From the NCBI RefSeq assembly GCF_023347295.1, contig NZ_CP094469.1:248001-312000 (forward strand): a DNA stretch of 64,000 nt, in the 5' to 3' direction. Each line of letters starts with the position of its first letter. Within the stretch, counting starts at the first letter, position 1. Positions 52,913 through 61,657 of the stretch are shown in pieces. The DNA is from Faecalibacterium sp. I3-3-33. Its GTDB lineage: Bacteria; Bacillota; Clostridia; Oscillospirales; Ruminococcaceae. A model generated the notes under the pieces. That model did no database searches and was not told the DNA's origin. It saw only the letters and a program-made list of their open reading frames with translations. Both the position numbers and the translations under genes were made by a program.

Positions 52913-53091
52913 CAATCACTGTTTTTATTCTTCAAAATATCCTCCCAGCTGCGGGCCTTGCCGTAATAGCGCCCGTAGGGGTTATCAAGGTCTGCGGCGC
53001 GGAGGACAGGCGGCGCGGGCGGCTGGGGCTTTGGGGTGCGGTCAAAGGTAAACCGTGCGGCGGGGCCGCCGGCTTTGATGCGGAAGCGCAT
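52912..53091 (-). CDS. Small conserved-looking protein, 59 aa
   Basis: ATG at 53091 lies one base after the stop of the membrane protein gene, inside a good ribosome site (GGGGAGGGG). The 59-residue product begins MRFRIKAGGPAARFTFDR, has a Pro-rich middle (PKPQPPAPP) and ends in NPYGRYYGKARSWEDILKNK. No signal or membrane segment. The tight spacing, preferred codons and immediate terminator support a real gene. I do not recognise the family; a cytosolic partner of the upstream membrane protein is an inference. Confidence 0.65.
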   Translation of the reverse strand: MRFRIKAGGPAARFTFDRTPKPQPPAPPVLRAADLDNPYGRYYGKARSWEDILKNKNSD

Positions 53092-53092
53092 C

Positions 53093-53845
53093 TTACTGCC
53101 CCTCCCCGGCGGTGGAGACAGCTCCGGCGGTCAGGTTTGCCCAAAGGGGCTCGCTGTTTTCCAGCAGGGAAGCGGATTCCTTCAGCCATGCGCCCCGGAT
53201 GCCGATATAGTAATCTGCCAGCAGCTGCTGGCTGTCGCCGCTGGCGCTCTGCACCGCGTCCGAGGTGTAGCTGCCCAGCTCCATCCCGGTCAGCACCGGG
53301 CAGTCCGTCCAGCGGTAGACCATGTTCCACCAGTCGCTGTCGGCATCGGACTTGGGCAGATGGCCGTCCAGATACCGCAACGTGCCGGTGGTCTGCTGGA
53401 AGCCTGCGGGGTCATAGAGGATAAAGATGGAGCTGAGGGAACTTTGGATATCGGTGGAAAGCTTGGTGGTGCCCGCCATATCCAGATAAGCGTCCGAATC
53501 CTCACTGTTGAAGGCCATGGTGTACTGGTTCAGCTTTACCACCACCTTGCCGTCGCCGTTGCAGTCCTCGCCATAGGCGGCAAGCTGCTCTTGCAAGGCG
53601 GTGACGGTGGCCTCGGGCAGGTAGTAGGGGCTTACCACCGCAATGTTGTAGTCCGGGTGGGTGGTCAGGAAATACTGCCCGATAAAGCAGTACGCCACGA
53701 ACGCACCGGCAATGCCGAAGATCAGCACCCATTTCAGGTTGTAGTCCCACCAGTTTGCCCAGCGCTCCCTGCGGCTGTACTGCCGCTGTTTGCGGGGCTT
53801 GAGATCCTTGGGGTCAATGTCGCGTTCGTAACGGTAGCTTGCCAT
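53093..53845 (-). CDS. Membrane protein with one helix and extracytoplasmic domain
   Basis: 250 aa. A basic N-terminal segment (KPRKQRQYSRRERWANWW) is followed by one transmembrane helix (residues 39-60, WVLIFGIAGAFVAYCFIGQYFL). The remaining 190 residues lie outside by the positive-inside rule and contain NGDGKVVVKLNQYTMAF and a Trp-rich VYRWTDCPV. It resembles conserved uncharacterised Oscillospiraceae proteins; I see no enzyme motif. First gene of a two-gene operon with the 59-aa protein; plsC lies 41 bases upstream on the same strand and may be co-transcribed. Confidence 0.7.
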   Translation of the reverse strand: MASYRYERDIDPKDLKPRKQRQYSRRERWANWWDYNLKWVLIFGIAGAFVAYCFIGQYFLTTHPDYNIAVVSPYYLPEATVTALQEQLAAYGEDCNGDGKVVVKLNQYTMAFNSEDSDAYLDMAGTTKLSTDIQSSLSSIFILYDPAGFQQTTGTLRYLDGHLPKSDADSDWWNMVYRWTDCPVLTGMELGSYTSDAVQSASGDSQQLLADYYIGIRGAWLKESASLLENSEPLWANLTAGAVSTAGEGQ

Positions 53846-53886
53846 AAAATAGTTCTCCTGTGTGATGAAACGGGCGGGAAAGGCTG

Positions 53887-54615
53887 TTACTTCAGCGCAG
53901 CCAGAATGCTCTGGCGCACGGCATCGGGCAGCTGCTTCTGCTCGGCCTTGCTCATGCCGGCGGTCTGGATGGGGGGCATGATCTTGATACGCACGCTGCC
54001 CGGGCGGCAGCGGTTGCCATTGCTCTCGAACAGGGCGCGGGCACCGGTCACAGCCACAGGCACCACCGGGGCGCCGGTCTTGACGGCAATACGGAAAGCA
54101 CCGGCCTTGAACTCGCCTGCGCCGCCCTCTTCGCCCTTGTAGCGGGTGCCCTCGGGGAAGATGACAAAGCTGCGGCCGCCCTCTACGATGGCGGTGGCAT
54201 CGTTCAGTGCCCGCACCGAGGCGCGTACATCGTCACGCTGCACGAACACGCAGCCCAGCAGCTTCATCCAGCGGTTGAGCAGGGGAATCTTTTCCAGCTC
54301 TTCCTTGGCAAGGATGCCGTGGGGCTTTTCCAGCCCGGCCAGCAGCAAGGGGATGTCGTAGTAGCTGCGATGGTTCGCCACAAACACGCAGGGGCGGTCT
54401 TTGGGGATGTTCTCCAGCCCTTCCACCGACAGGGAAACACCGGTCACCTTTAAGATGCCCCGGCTCCAGCGGGGGATATGCTGGTTCACGATCTGCTCCA
54501 CGGTGGCGGTATCTCCGGCGGCTGCGGCGCGCTCGGCGCGGCGCAGGATGCCGTAATGCAGGATCATGTATCCGAACAGATAAATGAACATCGCAATGGT
54601 GCGAAAAATGCTCAT
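53887..54615 (-). CDS. plsC: 1-acyl-sn-glycerol-3-phosphate acyltransferase
   Basis: 242 aa. Acyltransferase motifs in order: NHRSYYDIPLL (HX4D), a VFVQRDDVRAS segment, FPEGTRYKGEEGG (motif III) and VPVAVTGA (motif IV). An N-terminal hydrophobic stretch anchors it to the membrane. It adds the second acyl chain to make phosphatidic acid in phospholipid synthesis. AGGAGG precedes the ATG. It heads the minus-strand cluster. Confidence 0.93.
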   Translation of the reverse strand: MSIFRTIAMFIYLFGYMILHYGILRRAERAAAAGDTATVEQIVNQHIPRWSRGILKVTGVSLSVEGLENIPKDRPCVFVANHRSYYDIPLLLAGLEKPHGILAKEELEKIPLLNRWMKLLGCVFVQRDDVRASVRALNDATAIVEGGRSFVIFPEGTRYKGEEGGAGEFKAGAFRIAVKTGAPVVPVAVTGARALFESNGNRCRPGSVRIKIMPPIQTAGMSKAEQKQLPDAVRQSILAALK

Positions 54616-54718
54616 GATAGTTTCCTCCTATTTGCAAAATCTGCCATTGTCATTGTAGCACACTTTCTACAAAAAAGGGAGAGATAAAAGTTTTTTTACA
54701 ATTCGACCGAGTTGTGTC

Positions 54719-54755
54719 TTGCAAAATTGACAAAATACGGGTATATTTATATCTG
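54719..54755 (+). promoter_or_regulatory. Promoter(s) of the 54.8-57.7 kb genes
   Basis: Two overlapping candidates: TTGCAA (54719)-17 bp-TATATT (54742), and TTGACA (54727)-17 bp-TATCTG (54750). Confidence 0.6.
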
Positions 54756-54834
54756 TAAAGCCAGCACAATGGCACTTTCCAGACAAAACGCCTGCGGTGC
54801 CGGTTAAAAACGTAAGAGAGGTACCGCAGTTACT

Positions 54835-55674
54835 ATGGGTCTTTTTCCTTCTGCCAATGATTTCAAGGCCGGTAAGGGCGTCGAAAAGGACGCCCCCCGC
54901 AAGACCGGCGTCGGCCGCTTTTTTGAGCTTGTAGGCCGTGATATGAACGGCATGTTCCTTGCAAATCTGCTGACCTGCATCGGGTTTGCACCGGTCATCT
55001 GTCTGGTGTACATCGGCTTTTTGCAGAACAGCCTGCCGGTGATGCTGGGCAGCGCTGCCGTGGGCGGTCTGCTGGCCGGGCCCGCACTGGCCGGCATGTA
55101 CGATACCGTCCTGCGCGCGCTGCGCGACGAGGCGGGCTACTGGTGGGTGACCTACCGCAAGGCCTTCAAGCGCAACTTCAAGGCCAGCCTTGTGCCCGGT
55201 GTGCTGTACACCGTGGTGGTCACGCTGCAAATTTTCCTCGTCTATTTCTGCTTCAATATGCTGTACCACGGTACCAACGTGGGTGTTCCGCTGTGGGTGG
55301 CTACGGTGCTCAATCTGGTGCTGTTCCAGATGCTGTTTGCCTATATGTGGCCGCAGGTGGTGCTGCTGGAGCAGCCTTTGAGCCTGACTTTGAAAAACAG
55401 CATCAACTGCATGATCGCCTTTCTGCCCCACGCACTGGCTGCCGCCATCGTGCAGGTGCTGTTCTGGGGCGTGGTGATCTTGTGCATGCCGCTGGGGCTT
55501 TTCCTGATGCTGATCTTCGGTTTCTGGTTCGTCACCGAGGTGTCCTGCCAGATCGTGTACGGCGATATTGACCGGGTGTTCCACATTGAGGAGAACATCC
55601 GCAAAATGAAGGACGCCGAGTTGGAAGCCGCCCTGAAAGAGGACTACGCCGACGACGACACCCCGGAGGAATAA
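54835..55674 (+). CDS. DUF624-like (YesL-type) integral membrane protein
   Basis: 279 aa with five to six membrane helices (about 40-60, 68-92, 120-145, 155-180, 195-220 and 222-240). The pattern GRFFELVGRDMNGMFLANLL, then DTVLRALRDE and YRKAFKRNFKASL recalls YesL/DUF624 proteins, which in other Firmicutes accompany ABC sugar transporters; none is adjacent here. The acidic C-terminus (EDYADDDTPEE) faces the cytosol. Function unknown. Confidence 0.7.
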   Translation: MGLFPSANDFKAGKGVEKDAPRKTGVGRFFELVGRDMNGMFLANLLTCIGFAPVICLVYIGFLQNSLPVMLGSAAVGGLLAGPALAGMYDTVLRALRDEAGYWWVTYRKAFKRNFKASLVPGVLYTVVVTLQIFLVYFCFNMLYHGTNVGVPLWVATVLNLVLFQMLFAYMWPQVVLLEQPLSLTLKNSINCMIAFLPHALAAAIVQVLFWGVVILCMPLGLFLMLIFGFWFVTEVSCQIVYGDIDRVFHIEENIRKMKDAELEAALKEDYADDDTPEE

Positions 55675-55705
55675 GTGCTGACACTGCGGAAAGGAGCGAT
55701 GTCCC

Positions 55706-57085
55706 ATGGAACAACGGAATAATCTTGTGCTGCAGGGGACAGAGACCTTTTCCCGCGGGCAGCTGGACAACCTTGCGCTGGAAAACGGCGCACTGGTGCT
55801 GGACAGTGTGGCCGGGCGCAGCCTTTTGTACGGCAGCTACACCACCCCGGAGTTTGCCATGCCGGCCTTCTGCAACCTGAACGTCAGCTGGAACGCCCAC
55901 GCACCCCGGGACACCATGGTGGAGGTGCGCTGCCGGGTGTACGCAGCAGGGGCGTGGACAAGCTGGATGAGCTTTGGCAAGTGGGCACCGGATTACCCCC
56001 GGTGCAGCGTGTCCAGCCAGAGCGAGGACGGCATGATCTTTTTGATGGGCGATACCGTCACGGTAGCCGCCCCGGGCGGCGGCACCGGCGTGCAGCTGCA
56101 GGTGAACCTTTCCACCAACAACGATAAAGTCACCCCGGCGGTGCGTCTGCTGGCAGCGGCGGTGCGTCCCCTTGCGTGGGAAAAGCACAACGGCCACCCG
56201 CTGAACCGGCGGCTCTATCTGCCGGAATACTGCCTTTCCGCCCACGACCCCAGCTTTGGGCGGGAGATGGACCTGCCGCTGGTCATGGCGGCGCTGATGA
56301 ACCGCTGGGGCGAGGATATCCTGCCGGAAGAAGTGGCCTACGCCATGGAGGACGGCAGCACCCGCTCTACCGGCAATACCGCCTTTGCGGCAGCCGCCGC
56401 AGGCTGCTGCGGCTACCCCTGCTGGCAGGCGTGGATGGATCTTGCCGACCTGCGGGAGCAGATCCACGACGGCTGCTCGGTGGCAGTGCAGGTGGAGCGG
56501 CGGGTGCGCGGTCAGCGCGACCCGGTGCGGCTGTGGATGGGGCTGCACGGTTTCGGTCACAATGACGCCGTAATGGCAGACTTCGTGCTGCTGAACGACC
56601 CTACCGCCGATACCAACGGCGCAGTGAACTGCACCATGGCGCTGGTGGATTTTATGCGCTACTTTACCGGCAAGGCCATTGCCCTGCGGCCAAAGCAGCG
56701 GGAGGCCGAGGCCGACCGTCCCCGGCGGCTGCGCTGCGACCTGCGCGCCGGCACAGAGCCGGGCGTTTACTACTTTGAGCGGCGGGGAGAACCCGCAGAC
56801 CTGCCGGAGGATTTTTCCGGCTGGATCGCCTGCGCGCCCCACGATGGCGTGGCGCACGCCACCACCGCCCACCGCACCTTTTTGCGCTGTACCCGCACCG
56901 AGGATGGCGGGGTACAGTTCCCGCCGGAGCTGCTGGCCGCAGGCGGGCGCTGCAGTGTGTATGCAGTGGACCAGACCGGCACCATGCGGGTAGCAGAGGT
57001 ACGGCTGCCGAAGCCGAAGCCTGCGCCCGCCAGCACAGAACCCAAAGCCAATGGCCAGACCGGGGACGCCCCGGCACAGCCGTAA
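55706..57085 (+). CDS. Peptidase C39-like fold protein, probably catalytically impaired
   Basis: 459 aa. Residues 1-150 form a beta-rich N-terminal domain (FNLNVSWNAHAPRDTMVEVRC-type strands, AWTSWMSFGKWAP). Residues 165-330 have the outline of C39-like papain folds used in Actinobacteria and Firmicutes (RRLYLPEYCLSAHD ... LPLVMAALMNRWGEDILPEEVAY ... HGFGHNDAVMADFVLLNDPTA). The usual ICSPTS segment with the nucleophilic Cys reads HDPSFGREMDLPLVMAA, and the catalytic His segment appears as GHNDAVM. A further beta domain follows. No signal peptide. It is probably a non-catalytic or altered-specificity member. Confidence 0.6.
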   Translation: MEQRNNLVLQGTETFSRGQLDNLALENGALVLDSVAGRSLLYGSYTTPEFAMPAFCNLNVSWNAHAPRDTMVEVRCRVYAAGAWTSWMSFGKWAPDYPRCSVSSQSEDGMIFLMGDTVTVAAPGGGTGVQLQVNLSTNNDKVTPAVRLLAAAVRPLAWEKHNGHPLNRRLYLPEYCLSAHDPSFGREMDLPLVMAALMNRWGEDILPEEVAYAMEDGSTRSTGNTAFAAAAAGCCGYPCWQAWMDLADLREQIHDGCSVAVQVERRVRGQRDPVRLWMGLHGFGHNDAVMADFVLLNDPTADTNGAVNCTMALVDFMRYFTGKAIALRPKQREAEADRPRRLRCDLRAGTEPGVYYFERRGEPADLPEDFSGWIACAPHDGVAHATTAHRTFLRCTRTEDGGVQFPPELLAAGGRCSVYAVDQTGTMRVAEVRLPKPKPAPASTEPKANGQTGDAPAQP

Positions 57086-57123
57086 GCTTTTTCAGGGCAT
57101 ATATGAAACAGGAGGAACACATT

Positions 57124-57726
57124 ATGGCAAAGACGATCATCACTTTGGGCCGTGAGTACTGCACCGGCGGACGCTACATCGCAGAGGACGTGGCAAATGC
57201 GCTGGGCATCAAGCTTTACGACAAGGAGCTGATCACCATGGCAGCAAAGAACTCCGGCTTGTCGGAGGAGGCTGTTGCCGCCAGCGAGAAACGGCACACC
57301 CACAGCCTGCTGTACAGCCTGTACACCATGGGTAACGAGCTGCCGCTGGGCGATCAGGTGTTCATTCTGCAGAGCCGTATCATCAAGCAGCTGGCCGAGG
57401 AAGGCCCCTGCGTGATCCTTGGCCGCTGCGGTGACTACGTTCTGCGGGAGCGCAAGGACGTGCTGCGGGTGTTCGTGTATGCACCCAAGGAGTGGCGCTT
57501 GCAGTACGCCAAGACGAACCCTCTGGTAAAAGCCAAGGACGAAAAGGGCATCAAGGAAGAGGTGGAAAAGACCGACCGCAACCGCTCGGCCTACTACAAC
57601 TACTACACCCAGAACCGCTGGGGCGATGCCCATAACTACGATCTGGCCATCAACGCCGCCCTTGGCCGCGAGACCTGCGTAAAGATGATCTTAGACGCAG
57701 CCGCCGCCAAGGAAAAGACGCTGTGA
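57124..57726 (+). CDS. Cytidylate kinase-like family protein
   Basis: 200 aa from ATG 57124 with AGGAGG upstream. The N-terminal TIITLGREYCTGGRYIAEDVANALGI is the P-loop region of the AAA_26/cytidylate kinase-like family, in which the Walker A is atypical (GREYCTGG instead of GxxxxGK[ST]). ILGRCGDYVL and DRNRSAYYNYYTQNRWGD are further family signatures. The cellular substrate is not established for this group. It is common in Clostridia as a small stand-alone gene. It follows the C39-like gene after 38 bases. Confidence 0.85.
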   Translation: MAKTIITLGREYCTGGRYIAEDVANALGIKLYDKELITMAAKNSGLSEEAVAASEKRHTHSLLYSLYTMGNELPLGDQVFILQSRIIKQLAEEGPCVILGRCGDYVLRERKDVLRVFVYAPKEWRLQYAKTNPLVKAKDEKGIKEEVEKTDRNRSAYYNYYTQNRWGDAHNYDLAINAALGRETCVKMILDAAAAKEKTL

Positions 57727-57809
57727 CCCCCAGCAAGACCCAATAAACAACGACAGAACGTGGGCAGGGCGCTTCTGTGCCCTGCCCACATTTCCGGCAA
57801 GGAGAAATC

Positions 57810-59195
57810 GTGAAAGCAAATCAATCGCAGACCGCACCCGCCGAGGTGCGGGAAAATATCATGGGCACCATGGAGATCAATCCCCTTTTGCTGAAACTCA
57901 GCATCCCGATGATGATCTCCATGCTGGTGCAGGCGCTGTACAACGTGGTGGACTCGGTGTTCGTGTCCCATGTCAGCGAGAGCGCCCTTACCGCCGTATC
58001 GCTGGCCTTTTCATTGCAGAATGTCATGATCGCCGTAGGCGTGGGCACCGGCGTGGGCGTGAACGCCCTGCTGAGCAAGAGCCTTGGCGAGAAGAACCAG
58101 GGCCGCGCCAACACCACCGCAGAAAACGGCATCTTCCTTTCCCTGTGCAGCTTTGCGGTGTTTTTTGTCATCGGCCTTACCTGCATGAAGCCCTACTTCT
58201 ACGCCCAGACCAGTGACCCCGTCATCGCGCAGCAGGGCATTCAGTATCTGTCGGTTTGCTGCATCTTCAGTCTGGGCATTTTCACCCAGACCATGGGCGA
58301 AAAGCTGCTGGCCGCCACCGGCCGCACCCATCTGAGTATGATCAGCCAGCTGGTGGGTGCCGTGGTGAACATCATTCTGGACCCCATCTTCATCTTCGGC
58401 TACTGCGGCGAGGCACTGTCCGGCACCACCGGCGCGGCGGTGGCTACGGTCATCGGCCAGTTCTGCGGTGCAGGCATGACCTTGTACTTCAACACCCGCA
58501 AAAACCCAGATATCCAGATCAGCTTCAAAGGCTTCCGTCCCAGCGCCAAGGCCATTGGCCGCATCTACACCGTGGGTCTGCCCAGCATCGCCATGCAGTG
58601 CGTGGGCAGCCTGATGACCTTCGGCATGAACCTGATCCTGATGGCCTTCTCGGCTACGGCGGTGGCGGTGTTCGGCGTCTACTTCAAGCTGCAAAGTTTC
58701 GTGTTCATGCCCATTTTCGGCCTGAACAACGGCATGGTGCCCATCATCGGCTACAACTACGGTGCCCGCAGGCCGGACCGCGTGAAAAAGACCATCAAGC
58801 TGTCGGTGTGCTACGCCGAAGGCATCATGCTGGCGGGCTTCTGCGTGTTCCAGTTCGCGCCCGGGCTGGTGCTGAGCATCTTTGCCGCCAGTGATGCCAT
58901 GCTGGCCATCGGCATCCCGGCCATGCGCATCATCTGCCTGCATTTCCTGCTGGCAGGCGTCAGCATCGTGCTCAGCTCGGTGTTTCAGGCGCTGGGCAAC
59001 GGCGTTTTCAGCCTGATCGTTTCGGTCTGCCGTCAGCTGTTCGTGCTGCTGCCGGCGGCGTGGCTGCTGGCACAGACCGGCAATGTCAACAATGTCTGGT
59101 GGGCCTTCCTCATTGCGGAAGTCGTCAGCATCCTGATGAGTCTGGCCTTCTATGCCCGTATCAACAAGACCACCATCGCACCCCTGTACCACTGA
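57810..59195 (+). CDS. MATE-family efflux transporter
   Basis: 461 aa from GTG 57810, five bases after AAGGAG. Twelve membrane helices with two-fold MATE repeats; family motifs include PMMISMLVQALYNVVDSVFVSH and SLGEKNQGRANTTAENG in the N-lobe and FGLNNGMVPIIGYNYGARRPD in the C-lobe. These exporters use sodium or proton gradients to extrude drugs or metabolites. Complete, unlike the fragment at 8.0 kb. The downstream DUF308 gene begins 46 bases later. Confidence 0.93.
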   Translation: MKANQSQTAPAEVRENIMGTMEINPLLLKLSIPMMISMLVQALYNVVDSVFVSHVSESALTAVSLAFSLQNVMIAVGVGTGVGVNALLSKSLGEKNQGRANTTAENGIFLSLCSFAVFFVIGLTCMKPYFYAQTSDPVIAQQGIQYLSVCCIFSLGIFTQTMGEKLLAATGRTHLSMISQLVGAVVNIILDPIFIFGYCGEALSGTTGAAVATVIGQFCGAGMTLYFNTRKNPDIQISFKGFRPSAKAIGRIYTVGLPSIAMQCVGSLMTFGMNLILMAFSATAVAVFGVYFKLQSFVFMPIFGLNNGMVPIIGYNYGARRPDRVKKTIKLSVCYAEGIMLAGFCVFQFAPGLVLSIFAASDAMLAIGIPAMRIICLHFLLAGVSIVLSSVFQALGNGVFSLIVSVCRQLFVLLPAAWLLAQTGNVNNVWWAFLIAEVVSILMSLAFYARINKTTIAPLYH

Positions 59196-59241
59196 CCCGG
59201 GTGCGGGCAGCGGCCCTGCAAACGAAAGGAACGTGATCTCT

Positions 59242-59946
59242 ATGGTAAAAAAGCTGAAGTGGAACCTGATCTTCATGAGCCTGCTGTACGTCGGGCTGGG
59301 CATTTTTCTGGTCATGAAGCCCGGCACGGCGCTGAACATCGTCTGCTACGCGCTGGGCGGCGTGGTGCTGGCCTGCGCAGCGGTGCAGCTGATCCGCTAC
59401 TTTGTGGTGGAGCGCGGGGTGTTCCAGAGCCAGCTTACCCTGATCTCCGGCCTTGTCTGCCTTGCACTGGGTGTTTTTCTGCTGCTGCGCAGCGATATCG
59501 TGGTAAGCATCCTGCCCATCGTGTTCGGCCTGTTCGTCATCTTTGACGCCATTGGCCGGGTGCAGAACGCCTTGGACCTGCGCCGCTGCGGCTACGACAG
59601 CTGGAAGGGCTTTCTGCTGCTGCCGGTGCTCAGCGTGGTGCTGGGCGTGGTGCTGATCGCAAACCCCTTCGGCGCCATGGAAACGCTGGTGATGGCCATC
59701 GGCGTTATCCTGATCGTGGAAGGTGCCATCAACCTGCTCAGCGCCCTGTACACCATCCTTGCGGTGCGCCGCTTTGCCAAGCTGCACCCGGAGACCCAGT
59801 CCGTGCTGGAATCCATCACCGGTGAGGACCTGAACGGCGATGGCGTTGTTGCCCCGGACGTGACCCGCACCGATGCAGAGGCTACCGCCGTAGAGCTGGA
59901 CCATGTGGACGAGAGCGCCACCGTGGAGCAGGAGGAGCGAAAGTAA
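59242..59946 (+). CDS. HdeD/DUF308-family membrane protein
   Basis: 234 aa from ATG 59242. Six membrane helices in the first 180 residues, in three pairs with the repeated GLGIFLVMKPGTALNI, LALGVFLLLRSDIVVSI and VLGVVLIANPFGAME elements typical of DUF308. The 55-residue C-terminal tail is acidic and soluble (ESITGEDLNGDGVVAPD). Physiological role unknown. It lies between the MATE and FAD genes on the same strand and may be co-transcribed. Confidence 0.85.
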   Translation: MVKKLKWNLIFMSLLYVGLGIFLVMKPGTALNIVCYALGGVVLACAAVQLIRYFVVERGVFQSQLTLISGLVCLALGVFLLLRSDIVVSILPIVFGLFVIFDAIGRVQNALDLRRCGYDSWKGFLLLPVLSVVLGVVLIANPFGAMETLVMAIGVILIVEGAINLLSALYTILAVRRFAKLHPETQSVLESITGEDLNGDGVVAPDVTRTDAEATAVELDHVDESATVEQEERK

Positions 59947-59983
59947 GCCCCTGTCAAAATAGAAAGGAAAAAGGAACAATATC

Positions 59984-61390
59984 ATGGAAAAGTACGATCT
60001 GATCATCGTGGGTGCGGGCCCTGCCGGCATCTTTACCGCTGTGGAGCTGCTGCGCCACGGCAGCAAAAAGAAGATGCTGCTGGTGGAAAAGGGCAAGCCG
60101 GTGGAAAAGCGCCACTGCCCCAAGGCAGAGGTAGGCCACTGCGTCAACTGCCGCCCCACCTGCGCCATCACCACCGGCTTTTCCGGTGCGGGCGCGTTCT
60201 CGGACGGCAAGCTGAGCCTGTCCTATGAGGTAGGCGGCGACCTGCCCACCCTCATCGGGGAGGAGTTTGCGCAGGAGCTCATCGACTACACCGATAAAAT
60301 TTATCTGGAGTTCGGCGCAGACCCCCATGTGGAGGGCATCTACACCGGTGAGGACATCAAGGAAATCCGCAAAAACGCCATCCACGCGGGTCTGAAGCTG
60401 GTGGATTGCCCCATCCGCCATCTGGGCACCGAGAAGGCACAGGAGCTGTATCTGGCTATCCAGAACTATCTGGCAGACAACGGCGTGGAGATGCGCTTCA
60501 ATACCGAGTGCGAGAATATCATTCTGGAAGAGGAAGGCTGCAAGGGCGTGCTGCTGAAGGACGGCGACAGCCTGCTGCCCGTGTATGCGGACGAGGTGGT
60601 CATCGGCACCGGACGGCGCGGCGCAGACTGGCTGGAAAAACTCTGCGCAGAGCACCACATCGCCCACAAGCCCGGCACCGTGGACATCGGCGTGCGCGTG
60701 GAGTGCCGCAACGAGGTGATGGAAAAGGTGAACAAGGTGCTGTATGAGTCCAAGCTCATCGGCTACCCGAAGCCGTGGAAGAACAAGGTGCGCACCTTCT
60801 GCCAGAACCCCGGCGGCTTTGTGGCGCAGGAGAACTACGACAACGACCTTGCGGTGGTCAACGGCCACAGCTTTAAGGAAAAGAAGAGCCCGAACACCAA
60901 CCTTGCCATTCTGGTGTCCCACAACTTTACCGAGCCCTTCAACCAGCCCATCGCCTACGCCCAGAAGGTGGGTGAGCTGACCAATATGCTGGGCGCAGGC
61001 CACATCATGGTGCAGCGCTACGGCGATATTCTGGACGGCAAGCGCACATGGCAGAAGGAACTGGCACAGTCCAACGTGAAGCCCACGTTGAAGGACGCCG
61101 TGGCCGGTGATATCACCGCCGCCATGCCCTACCGCGCCATGACCAATATCATTGAGTTCATCAAGATGCTGGATATGGTCGTGCCCGGCTTTGCCGCCAA
61201 CGAGACCCTGCTGTACAGCCCGGAGCTGAAGTTCTACTCCAACAAGGTGAAGATGGACGAGAACCTTGATACCAACATTCAGGGCCTGCACTGCTTGGGC
61301 GACTCCTCCGGCTGGACGCGCGGGCTGATGATGGCCTCGGTCATGGGCGTGCTCATGGGCCGCAAGCTGGCTGAAAAGGAAGGCTGCTGA
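59984..61390 (+). CDS. FAD-dependent oxidoreductase, COG2509 type
   Basis: 468 aa. The FAD-binding Rossmann motif IIVGAGPAGIFTAVELL is at residues 7-23; the HCVNCRPTCAITTGFSGAGAFSDGKL segment (given in parts HCVNCRPTC and FSGAGAFSDGK) carries conserved cysteines of the family; GLHCLGDSSGWTRGLMMAS near residue 430 closes the FAD site. COG2509 proteins are predicted dehydrogenases with no established substrate. Normal length and all motifs intact. GGAAAAAGGA precedes the ATG. Confidence 0.9.
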   Translation: MEKYDLIIVGAGPAGIFTAVELLRHGSKKKMLLVEKGKPVEKRHCPKAEVGHCVNCRPTCAITTGFSGAGAFSDGKLSLSYEVGGDLPTLIGEEFAQELIDYTDKIYLEFGADPHVEGIYTGEDIKEIRKNAIHAGLKLVDCPIRHLGTEKAQELYLAIQNYLADNGVEMRFNTECENIILEEEGCKGVLLKDGDSLLPVYADEVVIGTGRRGADWLEKLCAEHHIAHKPGTVDIGVRVECRNEVMEKVNKVLYESKLIGYPKPWKNKVRTFCQNPGGFVAQENYDNDLAVVNGHSFKEKKSPNTNLAILVSHNFTEPFNQPIAYAQKVGELTNMLGAGHIMVQRYGDILDGKRTWQKELAQSNVKPTLKDAVAGDITAAMPYRAMTNIIEFIKMLDMVVPGFAANETLLYSPELKFYSNKVKMDENLDTNIQGLHCLGDSSGWTRGLMMASVMGVLMGRKLAEKEGC

Positions 61391-61392
61391 AA

Positions 61393-61498
61393 ACGATTTG
61401 AAATGGCCGCCGCGTGCGCTTTGGCCATGATTCAAGGAATTTGATTTTTATTTCGGGATCCCGGAGCGTCTGCGGACGCTCCGGGATCCCCTTTTCAC
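61393..61498 (+). repeat. Dispersed hairpin repeat, family B copy 2
   Basis: Same conserved flanks as the copy at 45190-45296 but with a different hairpin, GGGATCCCGGAGCGTC / GACGCTCCGGGATCCC (61455-61490), then TTTTCACAA. It may also terminate the FAD gene. Confidence 0.7.
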
Positions 61499-61532
61499 AA
61501 AGAAGGACGCAATGAGAAACGGCCTCTTTTGT

Positions 61533-61607
61533 CCTAACACTTTAGTGCTGGACTTTATGACTTGGCTCCCCCTTCGGGGGAGCTGGCGCGGGAGCGCCTG
61601 AGAGGGT
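61533..61607 (+). repeat. Dispersed palindromic repeat, family A (full-length copy)
   Basis: Begins CCTAACACTTTAGTGC, then GACTTTATGACTTGGC, the hairpin GCTCCCCCTTCGGGGGAGC, second stem GGCGCGGGAGCGCC and end TGAGAGGG. It matches the minus strand of 24793-24868 over about 75 bases. Confidence 0.8.
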
Positions 61608-61610
61608 TAA

Positions 61611-61647
61611 AAAATAGCGGAACACCCGCAGGGTGTTCCGCTATTTT
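61611..61647 (-). terminator. Terminator of the cyclophilin gene
   Basis: AAAATAGCGGAACACCC / GGGTGTTCCGCTATTTT with GCA loop; T-run on the minus strand side. Confidence 0.88.
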
Positions 61648-61657
61648 GCATTTAAAA

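Noticed and set aside
58011..61435. Large minus-strand frames opposite the MATE, DUF308 and FAD genes
   Set aside because: Composition is His/Gln/Ala-rich without motifs, and plus-strand genes are clear homologues.
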